Assembly: GCA_002398565.1 (NCBI GenBank)
Contig: DGZP01000094.1
Location: 1-28,379, forward strand
From: Proteiniphilum sp. UBA4977
GTDB lineage: Bacteria; Bacteroidota; Bacteroidia; Bacteroidales; Dysgonomonadaceae
Length of the DNA stretch: 28,379 nucleotides
Direction of reading: 5' to 3'
Shown here: piece by piece, positions 1-7,022 of the stretch
Layout of the letters: each line of letters begins with the position of its first letter
Numbering within the stretch: position 1 is the first letter of the stretch
Made by a program: the position numbers and the translations under genes
Notes under the pieces: model-generated
Databases searched by the model: none
What the model was told of the DNA's origin: nothing
Seen by the model: only the letters and a program-made list of their open reading frames with translations

Positions 1-496
1 GATTGTGGAAGCCATCAGTAAAAGTAAATTCTGGAGTGAGACCGTGATTTTCGTCATAGAAGATGATCCTCAAAACGGTTTGGACCATGTGGACGGGCAT
101 CGTACAGTTGCCTTTTGCATTAGTCCTTATACGAAAAGGCAGAAAGTAGTGAGTACGCATTATAATCAAAATAGCATATTACGCTCTATTCAATTAATAT
201 TTGGTCTTCCTCCCATGACTCAGTTTGATCTCTTTGCTTTACCAATGAATGATTGTTTTACAGATGTGCCTGATTTCACTGCTTACGAGCATTTACCCAA
301 TAATGTACCACTTGATGAAATGAATCCCCGTTTGGCTGATATATCCGGTGAACAACTAAATTGGGCAAAAAAATCAATGGCATTAAATTTGTCATTAAAT
401 GATGACCTGAATGTGGAAGAAGAAATCACTTTAAATAAAGTCCTTTGGTATTCAGTAAAAGGTTATGACAGACCTTATCCTGAATTGAATAAATAA
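1..496 (+). CDS. Phosphoesterase / alkaline-phosphatase-like protein, C-terminal part (5' truncated by window)
   Basis: The reading frame is open from base 2 through the window edge, so the GTG at base 5 is internal and only about 164 C-terminal residues are visible. The stretch EDDPQNGLDHVDGHRT followed by ISPYTKR and then NQNSILRSIQLIFGLPPMTQFD is typical of the end of phosphoesterase-family proteins (Pfam PF04185 group, often annotated as YncE/alkaline phosphatase family in Bacteroidota). The D/H-rich DHVDGH motif would supply metal ligands of the alkaline-phosphatase-like fold. Family knowledge suggests an exported phosphatase, but the signal peptide lies outside the window. The TAA stop is followed at once by a hairpin. 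I am fairly sure of the superfamily and not of the substrate. Confidence 0.8.
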   Translation, partial: IVEAISKSKFWSETVIFVIEDDPQNGLDHVDGHRTVAFCISPYTKRQKVVSTHYNQNSILRSIQLIFGLPPMTQFDLFALPMNDCFTDVPDFTAYEHLPNNVPLDEMNPRLADISGEQLNWAKKSMALNLSLNDDLNVEEEITLNKVLWYSVKGYDRPYPELNK

Positions 497-500
497 AATC

Positions 501-518
501 CAGGCTATTTTCAGCCTG
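501..518 (+). terminator. Hairpin after the phosphoesterase gene
   Basis: CAGGCT (501-506) and AGCCTG (513-518) form a perfect 6-bp stem with a 6-nt loop just 4 nt after the stop codon. The T-run that follows is short, so it may be a weak intrinsic terminator or an mRNA 3'-end stabiliser. Confidence 0.45.
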
Positions 519-606
519 TTGAAAACGATACCGACAGGTGTACCGGAAAGAACGTTGTGAAGCCAGGAATCCTGAAGTATAAAGTATGGAAGTAATTTTT
601 GGCGAG

Positions 607-732
607 TTACCTTGATTTACGGTTCAGGTGCGACTTGCTGATGCATAGATTAGCAGCTATCAGGTCAATCAGGTGATCGCTGTGCTTCATCTCCCTGTAA
701 ATCGTACCCATTACTGTTTTTCCGGGCAGGTT
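607..732 (-). pseudogene. Relic of an AraC-type helix-turn-helix domain
   Basis: The minus-strand frame ending at 607 reads YREMKHSDHLIDLIAANL then CISKSHLNRKSR. This matches the first helix-turn-helix of AraC-family C-terminal domains as found at the end of hybrid two-component regulators (family consensus like LA..MCMSRSHLYRK). It stops immediately after the first recognition helix, and the second HTH half is missing or frame-shifted. The frame upstream (towards 852) is a hydrophobic, unrelated-looking stretch with no receiver or kinase domain. It is therefore best read as a decayed gene end, not a functional regulator. The identification rests on about 30 residues. Confidence 0.5.
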
Positions 733-852
733 CTGTCCGGGAAGAATTTTTACAAATGTACATACAAGCATCAATTTGGAGGTTAATAAAGATAACAAAC
801 CTGTTATCACCATAAATACTGATACATTTTTGATTATACCAAGGAGCCCCAA

Positions 853-1006
853 TGATTTAAAATAGAAGATTTTATTTAATTTGTTTGTTGATTTGCAATA
901 TTTTTGTATGGAATTATTATAAAATAGCGATAAAAAATAACATTTTGCGATATTATTTGTCGATTTAATTTGATTCTCTTATTTTTGCAGCTTCAATTGA
1001 AAGAAT
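853..1006. other. AT-rich intergenic region upstream of the XRE-cupin gene
   Basis: No credible ORF is seen here. The hexamer GCGATA occurs at 927-932 and 947-952, exactly 20 bp (about two helical turns) apart, just upstream of the promoter -33 element. It is a possible operator for the adjacent regulator. Together with 497-852 it makes a roughly 510-bp stretch without an intact gene. Confidence 0.4.
956..987 (+). promoter_or_regulatory. Bacteroidota-type promoter of the XRE-cupin gene
   Basis: TTTG at 956-959 and TATTTTTG at 980-987 (matching TAnnTTTG) are separated by 20 bp, the usual spacing for the Bacteroidota primary sigma factor. The ATG lies at 1007, giving a short leader. Confidence 0.7.
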
Positions 1007-1570
1007 ATGGCAACCGTAACGGAGAAAATAAAGATATTGTGCGCCGACAGGAATATGTCGGTGGAGGAGCTGGCGGCAGGGGCGGGGATCACTGTGGAAC
1101 AGGTGAGACGCATCTGTGAGAGCGACAGGATTCCTTCCTTGGCATCACTGATTAAAATTGCACGAGCACTGGGTGTGCGACTGGGCACTTTCCTCGATGA
1201 CAGCGAGGAGGCAGGGCCGGTGTTGAACCGCAGGAACGAAACACAAGGGGCGGTGACCTTCACCAGCCACCAGACCAGCAGTAACTCACACATGGACTTT
1301 ATTTCGCTGGCGGCAAGCAAAGCGGGACGAAACATGGAGCCTTTTCTCATTTACATTCAGCCGGGTAATGGCAACGAATGTTGTTCAACACATGAAGGGG
1401 AGGAGTTTCTTTTTGTGCTGGAAGGTTCTATCCGGGTACAGTACGGCAGTGAGCAGTACATTCTGCAGCAGGGAGACAGCATCTATTACGATTCCATTGT
1501 GAATCATCTGGTCACGGCAAACGACACAACCGGAGCCAAAATTCTCGCAGTGGTCTATTCTCCGGCATAA
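1007..1570 (+). CDS. XRE-family transcriptional regulator with C-terminal cupin domain
   Basis: The 187-aa protein has an N-terminal HTH_3 DNA-binding domain (about residues 5-62; ELAAGAGITVEQVRRICESD is the helix-turn-helix core) and a C-terminal cupin_2 barrel (about residues 110-185; STHEGEEFLFVLEGSIRVQ and QQGDSIYYDSIVNHLV carry the two cupin motifs). Such XRE-cupin proteins are one-component regulators whose cupin is thought to sense a small ligand. The gene sits 55 nt upstream of, and in the same direction as, an acyl-CoA synthetase, an association common in this phylum. It probably controls that gene in response to an acid or acyl compound; this is inference. Start: ATG, 20 nt after the -7 element. 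Confidence 0.88.
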   Translation: MATVTEKIKILCADRNMSVEELAAGAGITVEQVRRICESDRIPSLASLIKIARALGVRLGTFLDDSEEAGPVLNRRNETQGAVTFTSHQTSSNSHMDFISLAASKAGRNMEPFLIYIQPGNGNECCSTHEGEEFLFVLEGSIRVQYGSEQYILQQGDSIYYDSIVNHLVTANDTTGAKILAVVYSPA

Positions 1571-1625
1571 TGTGTAAAATCAATTTTCTGTACTTCAAAA
1601 ATTTATACTGATCTTTTTATTTCAA

Positions 1626-3293
1626 ATGAAATACGAATCTGATACTGCGCTTTCCGACAGAACACTGGGCGATTGGCTGGAATACTGGGCCAAAGAAACG
1701 CCTGAAAAGGAATATATTGTTTATTCGGACCGTGACCTTCGCTTCACCTGGAGGAAATTCAACGAACGGGTGGATCATATGGCAAAGGGACTTATTGCCA
1801 TTGGCGTGACACGGGGTACCCACGTGGGCATCTGGGCTCAGAACGTGCCGGACTGGCTTACCTTCCTTTATGCGACGGCCAAAATTGGGGCAGTGGCGGT
1901 GACGGTAAACACAAGCTATCGCACTGAGGAGCTGCGATATCTGATGCAGAACTCGGATATGCACACGCTTTGCATGACAGACGGGGTGCCGGGAAGCAAC
2001 TATACCGATATCATTTATAAACTGGTACCGGAGCTGAAAACGACACAACGTGGCAAGCTTAAATCCGATCTTTTCCCGGAACTGAAGAATGTGGTTTACA
2101 TCGGACAGGAGAAATACCGGGGGATGTACAACACGGCAGAGATCCTGTTGTTGGGAAAGAACGTGCCGGACAACGAGTTCAAAAGGTTGCGGTCGCTCAC
2201 CGACTGTCACGACGTGGTAAACATGCAATACACATCAGGAACAACCGGTTTTCCTAAAGGAGTGATGCTCACCCACTACAACATTGCCAACAATGGCTAC
2301 CTCACGGGCCTGCATATGCAATTCACGCCGGAAGATAAATGCTGCATTTGTGTGCCGTTGTTTCACTGCTTCGGTGTCGTCCTTGCCACGATGTGCTGTC
2401 TTACTCATGGCAGCACCCAGGTGATGGTGGAGCGGTTCGATCCGCTGGTCACGCTTGCTTCTGTACATAAGGAACGGTGTACCGTGCTGCACGGCGTGCC
2501 CACCATGTTTATTGCCCAGTTGAATCATCCGATGTTCAGCATGTTCGATATGCACTCACTGCGTACCGGCATTATGGCGGGTGCACTTTGTCCCGAAGAA
2601 CTGATGCGACAGGTCAACGAGAAGATGTTCATGGACCTGACCAGTGTATACGGTATGACGGAGACATCGCCGGGAATGACGCAAACTCGTGTGGATGACC
2701 CGTTTTTAGTACGTTGTACCACAGTGGGACGGGAATATGAATTTACCGAGGTGAAGGTGCTTGATCCTGAAACCGGAAAAGAATGTCCTGTAGGAGTTGC
2801 GGGAGAAATATGTTGCCGGGGGTACAACGTGATGAAGGGTTACTACAAGAATCCGGAAGCCACAGCGCAGGTGATCGATGCTAACGGCTTCATGCATTCG
2901 GGCGACCTTGGCGTGAAGGATGAACATGGCAACTACCGTATTACGGGACGAATCAAGGATATGATTATCAGGGGAGGAGAGAACATTTCCCCGAAAGAGG
3001 TGGAGGATTATCTTTACCGCATGCCCGGAATAAGGGATGTACAGGTGGTGGCGGTGGCCTCGGAACGATATGGGGAGGATGTGGGTGCCTTCATCATTCA
3101 GAAGGAGGGTTTCAACCTCACTACAGAGGATGTGCGCGACTACTGTAAGGGGCATATCGCCAAATATAAGATTCCCCGTTACGTCTTCTTCGTGGATGGT
3201 TTTCCACTGACAGGTAGCGGCAAGATTCAAAAGTTTCGCCTGCGAGAGATGGCACTGGAACTGTGCGAAAATCAAGGCATAGAGATCAGGTGA
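1626..3293 (+). CDS. AMP-dependent acyl-CoA synthetase (fatty-acid-CoA ligase type)
   Basis: The 555-aa protein belongs to the ANL adenylate-forming superfamily and would activate a carboxylic acid to its CoA thioester via an acyl-AMP. Visible motifs are the P-loop YTSGTTGFPKG (about 202-212), YGMTETSPG (about 341-349), HSGDLG (about 423-428), GRIKDMIIRGGENISPKE (about 440-457), and PLTGSGKIQK, where K532 is the expected adenylation lysine. Length and motifs fit the medium/long-chain fatty acid ligase group, but chain length cannot be read from the sequence. Together with the upstream XRE-cupin gene it forms a probable two-gene operon. No TAnnTTTG promoter was seen in the 55-nt gap. Confidence 0.9.
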   Translation: MKYESDTALSDRTLGDWLEYWAKETPEKEYIVYSDRDLRFTWRKFNERVDHMAKGLIAIGVTRGTHVGIWAQNVPDWLTFLYATAKIGAVAVTVNTSYRTEELRYLMQNSDMHTLCMTDGVPGSNYTDIIYKLVPELKTTQRGKLKSDLFPELKNVVYIGQEKYRGMYNTAEILLLGKNVPDNEFKRLRSLTDCHDVVNMQYTSGTTGFPKGVMLTHYNIANNGYLTGLHMQFTPEDKCCICVPLFHCFGVVLATMCCLTHGSTQVMVERFDPLVTLASVHKERCTVLHGVPTMFIAQLNHPMFSMFDMHSLRTGIMAGALCPEELMRQVNEKMFMDLTSVYGMTETSPGMTQTRVDDPFLVRCTTVGREYEFTEVKVLDPETGKECPVGVAGEICCRGYNVMKGYYKNPEATAQVIDANGFMHSGDLGVKDEHGNYRITGRIKDMIIRGGENISPKEVEDYLYRMPGIRDVQVVAVASERYGEDVGAFIIQKEGFNLTTEDVRDYCKGHIAKYKIPRYVFFVDGFPLTGSGKIQKFRLREMALELCENQGIEIR

Positions 3294-3305
3294 GAATATC
3301 ATGGT

Positions 3306-3360
3306 GCGACGATGTTACCCTGATCAAGGATGGACAAATTAAGCTTGTAAGTTCATTAAG
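3306..3360 (+). pseudogene. phnA-like 3' fragment (copy A)
   Basis: Starting about 12 nt after the acyl-CoA synthetase stop, the + strand reads CDDVTLIKDGQIKLVSSLSK, resembling the family segment DGDDVTVIKDLRVKGSS that is intact in the phnA gene at 4451. It lacks the zinc ribbon and a start. Its first 25 nt (3306-3330) match 4188-4212 at 22 positions. It looks like a gene relic. Confidence 0.45.
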
Positions 3361-3386
3361 CAAAACGGATATCGGTTTTTCGTTGT

Positions 3387-3920
3387 TTATTTTTTCTTCT
3401 TATAATGCAGTTGTGTCAAGCCCGTTTCAAAAGCTTTTACTGAAATCAATTCAAGTATTTGCTCTGGTCTTCCATCTTTAAAAAGCCTGGTTCCATCACC
3501 TAATAAAACAGGTATAACCGAAATTATAAACTCGTCTATTAAATCCTGTTTCAATAGTTCATCTATTACTTCCGCTCCACCGTCGCAATAAATATTTTTA
3601 CCTTTTTCTGATTTTAATCGTTTTACCAATTCGGAGATGTTTCCCGTATGGAAAATTGTTCTACCAGCTTGTGGTCTTTCAGTTCTTGTTATGACATAAA
3701 CATCTCGTTGTCCGTTGTCGTAATGAGATGGGCCGATTTCTCTAAGCACGTGATCATAGGTTTTCCTTCCAACAATTAATGTGTCAATTGTGTTTGTAAA
3801 TTCAGCATAACCATAATCTTCCCCTTCCTTTTCTACGAGTTTTAAAAAACTAAGATCGTCATTCGGTTTTGCAATATAGCCATCCAGACTGGTTGCAATG
3901 AAAAGTGATATTTTTCGCAT
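3387..3920 (-). CDS. Dihydrofolate reductase-family protein (RibD C-terminal-like reductase)
   Basis: The 177-aa protein starts with MRKISLFIATSLDGYIA, the hallmark N-terminus of the YyaP/YwjB-type DHFR-like proteins (Pfam PF01872, RibD_C). VGRKTYDHV and the late IPVLLGDGTRLF motif (about residues 136-147) are also family features. Members bind NADPH. Whether this one reduces dihydrofolate, a pyrimidine or something else is unknown. It is transcribed opposite to its neighbours, is visibly AT-richer than the flanking acyl-CoA synthetase, and is bracketed by two phnA-like fragments, all of which suggest a recent insertion. Confidence 0.88.
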   Translation of the reverse strand: MRKISLFIATSLDGYIAKPNDDLSFLKLVEKEGEDYGYAEFTNTIDTLIVGRKTYDHVLREIGPSHYDNGQRDVYVITRTERPQAGRTIFHTGNISELVKRLKSEKGKNIYCDGGAEVIDELLKQDLIDEFIISVIPVLLGDGTRLFKDGRPEQILELISVKAFETGLTQLHYKKKK

Positions 3921-3943
3921 TTGTTTTATTTTTAATGTTTCTG

Positions 3944-3951
3944 CAAATTTA
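3944..3951 (-). promoter_or_regulatory. -7 element of the DHFR-like gene
   Basis: The minus strand reads TAAATTTG (TAnnTTTG) about 24 nt upstream of the ATG at 3920. I saw no convincing TTTG -33 partner. Confidence 0.45.
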
Positions 3952-4187
3952 CCTTTGAATAGTCACTTCCTCTTTGTAAGAATGCGACGAATTAGAGTAT
4001 TGAAGGTGAAAGTTCCGTGTTTCGCTTAGTTTCATTGGTCTTTTTCTACGTTCAGCATAGTCAAAACAAGCTTTGCCTCTAAATTCATTTATCGAAAAAT
4101 TTCAAATGTATCTCATATGAAACTCGCTTCGCTGGGAGTCACAAAACCAATGAAAAATATTGAATTCAAATTGTGCTGTCATCAACG
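3952..4187. other. Non-coding stretch between the DHFR-like gene and the phnA relic
   Basis: No ORF is supported. It contains a 10-bp inverted pair TTTCATTGGT (4030-4039) / ACCAATGAAA (4146-4155) about 106 bp apart. No terminal repeats or transposase remnant were recognised. Confidence 0.4.
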
Positions 4188-4240
4188 GCGACAATCTTAC
4201 CATGATCAAGGAATTCGAAGTGAAAAGCGAATCAATATAG
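4156..4240 (+). pseudogene. phnA-like 3' fragment (copy B)
   Basis: One frame reads AVINGDNLTMIKEFEVKSES and ends in TAG at 4238-4240. This resembles the PhnA C-terminal region (NGN..DGDDVTVIKDLRVKGSS in the intact gene) but then stops prematurely and lacks the zinc ribbon. Bases 4188-4212 match copy A (3306-3330) at 22 of 25 positions. I read it as a decayed paralog. Confidence 0.5.
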
Positions 4241-4399
4241 TATACATAAAGGAATAAACCATGTAATTTTAATATCATGTCACAGAAAAAATAATTGGTG
4301 AGATTAGGGAAGAGCTGGAGAGTTCAGGGACAAGTACAATTAAAAATGGTTACAGGAGAGACTCGACAAACACATATGACAATCCTTAATCGTATATAT
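4241..4399. other. Intergenic DNA upstream of phnA
   Basis: No coding signal was found between the relic and the phnA promoter. AT-rich, with no clear hairpin. Confidence 0.35.
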
Positions 4400-4430
4400 T
4401 TTGAATAGTGCGTTTGGAGCCTTATCTTTG
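4400..4430 (+). promoter_or_regulatory. Promoter of phnA
   Basis: TTTG (4400-4403) and TATCTTTG (4423-4430) are separated by 19 bp, a full match to the Bacteroidota consensus. The ATG is at 4451. Confidence 0.75.
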
Positions 4431-4450
4431 GGCGACCAAATGAAATTTAC

Positions 4451-4786
4451 ATGACACAAGCTCCTACATGCATTAAATGCCGAAGCACCGTGACTTATTC
4501 CGACGGTTCCCTGTTTCACTGTACGGAATGTTTTCACGAATGGACACCGGAAGATATGGAAGCCGCCACAGAATCGGTAAAAGTATTGGATAGTAATGGG
4601 AACGAACTTTTTGACGGGGATGATGTAACCGTGATAAAAGATTTGAGAGTGAAAGGCTCATCCATGGTCGTGAAACGCGGTACACGCGCACGCGGTATCA
4701 GACTCTCAAGCGATGACCCCACGCACGTTCAGGTGCGGATTGAGGGACAAACCCTATTTCTTATGACAGACTTTCTAAAGAAATAA
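4451..4786 (+). CDS. phnA: PhnA/YjdM-family zinc-ribbon protein
   Basis: The 111-aa protein has the family's usual length. The N-terminal zinc ribbon is CIKC (residues 7-10) paired with CTEC (about 29-32). The C-terminal PhnA domain runs DGDDVTVIKDLRVKGSSMVV, then KRGTRARGIRL, and ends FLKK. Despite the historical name (alkylphosphonate uptake), the family has no proven general role in phosphonate use; I see no phosphonate genes nearby. It is monocistronic: its own promoter is upstream and a hairpin terminator shared with the convergent tRNA gene follows. Two degraded relatives lie within 1.2 kb upstream. Confidence 0.88.
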   Translation: MTQAPTCIKCRSTVTYSDGSLFHCTECFHEWTPEDMEAATESVKVLDSNGNELFDGDDVTVIKDLRVKGSSMVVKRGTRARGIRLSSDDPTHVQVRIEGQTLFLMTDFLKK

Positions 4787-4822
4787 AGAGACCGGATTTC
4801 TGACTAATAAGTCAAAATCAGT

Positions 4823-4855
4823 AAAAAAGGAACCCTGATGTGGAGTTCCCTTTTT
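4823..4855. terminator. Bidirectional intrinsic terminator (phnA / tRNA-Ala)
   Basis: AAAAAAGGAAC (4823-4833) pairs with GTTCCCTTTTT (4845-4855) with one bulge; loop about 11 nt. A/T runs on both sides let it work on either strand, for phnA (+) and for the tRNA (-). Confidence 0.7.
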
Positions 4856-4931
4856 GGTGGAGAATATCGGAGTCGAACCGATGACCTTTTGACTGCCAGT
4901 CAAACGCTCTAGCCAGCTGAGCTAATCCCCC
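4855..4931 (-). tRNA. tRNA-Ala (anticodon GGC)
   Basis: The minus strand folds as a complete 77-nt cloverleaf. The acceptor is GGGGGAT/ATTCTCC (two G-U pairs), the D arm is GCTC/GAGC, and the anticodon stem TTTGA/TCAAA holds loop CTGGCAG (anticodon GGC). The T arm is ATCGG-TTCGACT-CCGAT, the discriminator is A, and CCA is genomically encoded at 4855-4857. GGC reads Ala GCC/GCU codons. The GGGG acceptor and TAGCTCAG start agree with alanine tRNAs. Confidence 0.95.
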
Positions 4932-4946
4932 GTGATTTTCGTGGTG

Positions 4947-4977
4947 CAAAGATAGAGATTTTGTTTATATTTGCAAT
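4947..4977 (-). promoter_or_regulatory. Promoter of tRNA-Ala
   Basis: On the minus strand ATTG (4974-4977), 19 bp, then TATCTTTG (4947-4954), 15 nt before the mature tRNA 5' end at 4931. Confidence 0.7.
4966..4973 (+). promoter_or_regulatory. -7 element for the DUF4286-ruvC operon
   Basis: TATATTTG fits TAnnTTTG about 37 nt before the ATG at 5011. The -33 position (GGTG, 4943-4946, 19 bp away) is poor. This promoter lies almost exactly on top of the divergent tRNA promoter. Confidence 0.5.
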
Positions 4978-5010
4978 AAAAACAGAACAGAAAACTAAAA
5001 ATTGTCCCAT

Positions 5011-5319
5011 ATGATTGTTTTCAACACCACTTTTCATGTGGAAAAAGAAATACAGGAAGATTTTGTAGAATACATGTTGCAGTACTTTATCCCGATGAGC
5101 ACAAAAAGCGGACTGCTTATGTCGCCACGGCTGGCGCGTGTATTCGGAAAGGAAGAGGACGAGGGACACTCCTACGCGATGGAATTTATCGCAGCTGATA
5201 TTGTGACACTGGAACGCTGGAATGCCGATGAGAGTCAGGCGATTTATGCACCGCTACTGGAGAAATTTAAGGAGAAACTGATCGGTTTTTCTACCATCAT
5301 GCAGACAATAGAGTACTGA
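5011..5319 (+). CDS. DUF4286-family protein
   Basis: The 102-aa protein beginning MIVFNTTFHVEKEIQEDFVEYM matches the small DUF4286 family, which in Bacteroidota commonly precedes ruvC. Function is unknown; the fold is probably ferredoxin-like (alpha-beta), by family inference. I chose ATG 5011 over an in-frame TTG at 5002 because the family starts with MI-x-NTT. The stop TGA (5317-5319) overlaps the ruvC ATG by one base (TGATG), so translation is likely coupled. Confidence 0.85.
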   Translation: MIVFNTTFHVEKEIQEDFVEYMLQYFIPMSTKSGLLMSPRLARVFGKEEDEGHSYAMEFIAADIVTLERWNADESQAIYAPLLEKFKEKLIGFSTIMQTIEY

Positions 5320-5879
5320 TGCAGAAAGAACGAATTATCATGGGGATTGACCCGGGCACACAGGTGATGGGCTACGGTATTCTCCGTGTGTTGGATAACA
5401 AACCTTCGCTGATGGCTATGGGGGTGATGCAACTGGGAAAGTATGGTGATCATTACCTGAAGCTGGCCAGAATATATGCACGCGTGATTGGCCTGATTGA
5501 GGAATTTCTCCCCGATGAGCTAGCCATAGAAGCGCCTTTCTTTGGTAAGAATGTACAGAGCATGCTCAAGCTGGGGCGTGCACAGGGGGTAGCCATGGCC
5601 GCAGCCATTTCGCGCGATATACCTATATTTGAATATGCACCGCTGAAAATAAAGATGGCCATCACGGGTAACGGCAGGGCAGCCAAGGAACAGGTGGCAT
5701 ACATGTTGCAGAAGATTCTGCATATTCCCGACGAGAACATGCTGCCCCAGCTGGATGCTTCGGACGGACTGGCGGCGGCATTATGCCATTTCTATCAATC
5801 GGGCCTCACTACCGGTGATGTGAAATATAAAGACTGGAAAGATTTTGCCAACCGGCATCAGGATAAAGTGAGGAAATAA
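5319..5879 (+). CDS. ruvC: Holliday junction resolvase RuvC
   Basis: The 186-aa protein is a crossover-junction endodeoxyribonuclease that cuts Holliday junctions with RuvAB. The acidic catalytic set is visible: D11 in IMGIDPGTQVMGYG, E71 in LAIEAPFFGKN, and D146/D149 in LDASDGLAAALCH. KLGRAQGVAMAA is the conserved DNA-binding helix region. Length fits the family. It overlaps the DUF4286 gene by one base and is probably its operon partner; ruvA and ruvB are not in the window. Confidence 0.97.
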   Translation: MQKERIIMGIDPGTQVMGYGILRVLDNKPSLMAMGVMQLGKYGDHYLKLARIYARVIGLIEEFLPDELAIEAPFFGKNVQSMLKLGRAQGVAMAAAISRDIPIFEYAPLKIKMAITGNGRAAKEQVAYMLQKILHIPDENMLPQLDASDGLAAALCHFYQSGLTTGDVKYKDWKDFANRHQDKVRK

Positions 5880-5895
5880 AAAAAAAATCCTTTTT

Positions 5896-5928
5896 CTTGC
5901 GATTTACCCCCGATCTTTTTTAACTTTG
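5896..5928 (+). promoter_or_regulatory. Promoter of the HU/SPOR gene
   Basis: CTTG (5896-5899), 21 bp, TAACTTTG (5921-5928). The first ATG is only 5 nt beyond the -7 box, so the transcript may be leaderless or the next ATG (5942) may be used. Confidence 0.6.
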
Positions 5929-5932
5929 CCCT

Positions 5933-6904
5933 ATGAATGAAATGATTTCGCACATAGAATTTCTGCTGCATGAGCACAACTGCGTGATCATTCCCGGCTT
6001 TGGCGGCTTCGTGGTCAATACGATACCTTCCCGCAGAGATGGTATCGCAACATTTCACGCGCCTGCATGCGAGCTGGTGTTCAATCGTGACCTCACACAC
6101 AACGATGGTCTCCTGGCGCAGTCATACATGAAAAGCGAACAGTTGATGTTTGATGCAGCCATGCTACGCATCGAAAAAGGGGTAGAGGAGTTGAAACACC
6201 AGTTACAGGAAATGCATCATGTAGATATGGGTAAGCTGGGCACATTCACCCGGGGCGATGAGGATCGATTCACCTATGTACCGGCCGATTTTGTACGACC
6301 TGCCCTGTTCGGACTGACCAGGGCTTCGCTCAGGCCACTCCTGCAGATGCAGACAGACACAGCGACCGTGAAGCAGACTCAACCAGGGAAGAGAACATAT
6401 GCCCGGGGTGTTAGTGTGGCAGCTGCTGTGGCCATCCTGCTACTCTTGATTCTTCTCCCGGTGAGCGACACCCACAACGGTCATCAACTGGCCAAAATGA
6501 TCACAGAAACATCGCTGTTCGGTAACAAGCCGGCAGAGATACGCGTCAGTGAAAGGGATGTAACGAATAGCCAGACAATCGCCGGGCCGGACGTTTTGCC
6601 GACACAACCGGCTACGGAGACTGCAACGGGTGCTGTTACTCCGGATGCATCCCGACAGGTATCCGTTGCCGTCCCCCGTTTTTACGTGGTGATGGGTGTT
6701 TACGAGTTGCCCGATGTAGCACAAAAGATGATGGAAACACTTGCGAATGAAGGATTTACACAGGCTGGCAGCCTGAAACGTTCGGGACGTATCGATGTAT
6801 TTGCCGCATCTTTTACCGACGAAACTGAAGCTGCTGCCTTTTTAAGGGAAGTACACAAAAAATATCCATCGCATGCCGATGCATGGATTCTAAAAAGAAA
6901 ATAA
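5933..6904 (+). CDS. HU-like (CCDC81-type) domain protein with membrane anchor and C-terminal SPOR domain
   Basis: The 323-aa protein begins with a domain (about 1-140; EHNCVIIPGFGGFVVNT..A, then DGLLAQSYM and MGKLGTF) that matches the Bacteroidota HU-related / CCDC81-like module. One transmembrane helix (about 160-178, VSVAAAVAILLLLILLPV) follows, then a variable linker and a SPOR domain (about 245-323, FYVVMGVYELPDVAQKMMETL). SPOR domains bind denuded septal peptidoglycan, so the topology (HU-like part in the cytoplasm, SPOR in the periplasm) could link DNA or the cell interior to the division site; that link is inference. Start ATG 5933 is the longest frame; ATG 5942 (MISHIEFLLHEH) is an equally good candidate. 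Confidence 0.82.
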   Translation: MNEMISHIEFLLHEHNCVIIPGFGGFVVNTIPSRRDGIATFHAPACELVFNRDLTHNDGLLAQSYMKSEQLMFDAAMLRIEKGVEELKHQLQEMHHVDMGKLGTFTRGDEDRFTYVPADFVRPALFGLTRASLRPLLQMQTDTATVKQTQPGKRTYARGVSVAAAVAILLLLILLPVSDTHNGHQLAKMITETSLFGNKPAEIRVSERDVTNSQTIAGPDVLPTQPATETATGAVTPDASRQVSVAVPRFYVVMGVYELPDVAQKMMETLANEGFTQAGSLKRSGRIDVFAASFTDETEAAAFLREVHKKYPSHADAWILKRK

Positions 6905-6905
6905 T

Positions 6906-7022
6906 ATGTCACTGAAATGCAATATCGTCACAGGATTTTTACTCTACTGGGCGTATGAGTTATACCGGTACAGGAAGAGAGTGGTGCCGCCCATGGACAG
7001 GTTCCGTTTCCCCGATTTCTAA
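6906..7022 (+). CDS. Possible 38-aa basic small protein
   Basis: ATG at 6906, one base after the SPOR gene stop, opens a 38-codon frame with a hydrophobic/aromatic start (IVTGFLLYWAYELYRY) and a basic tail (RKRVVPPMDRFRFPDF), ending in TAA. The tight coupling to the upstream gene favours translation. No family is recognised and the ORF is short enough to occur by chance. Confidence 0.35.
   Translation: MSLKCNIVTGFLLYWAYELYRYRKRVVPPMDRFRFPDF

Noticed and set aside
4030..4155. Inverted 10-mers TTTCATTGGT / ACCAATGAAA as possible insertion-sequence ends
   Set aside because: Too short, no target duplication, no transposase remnant between them.
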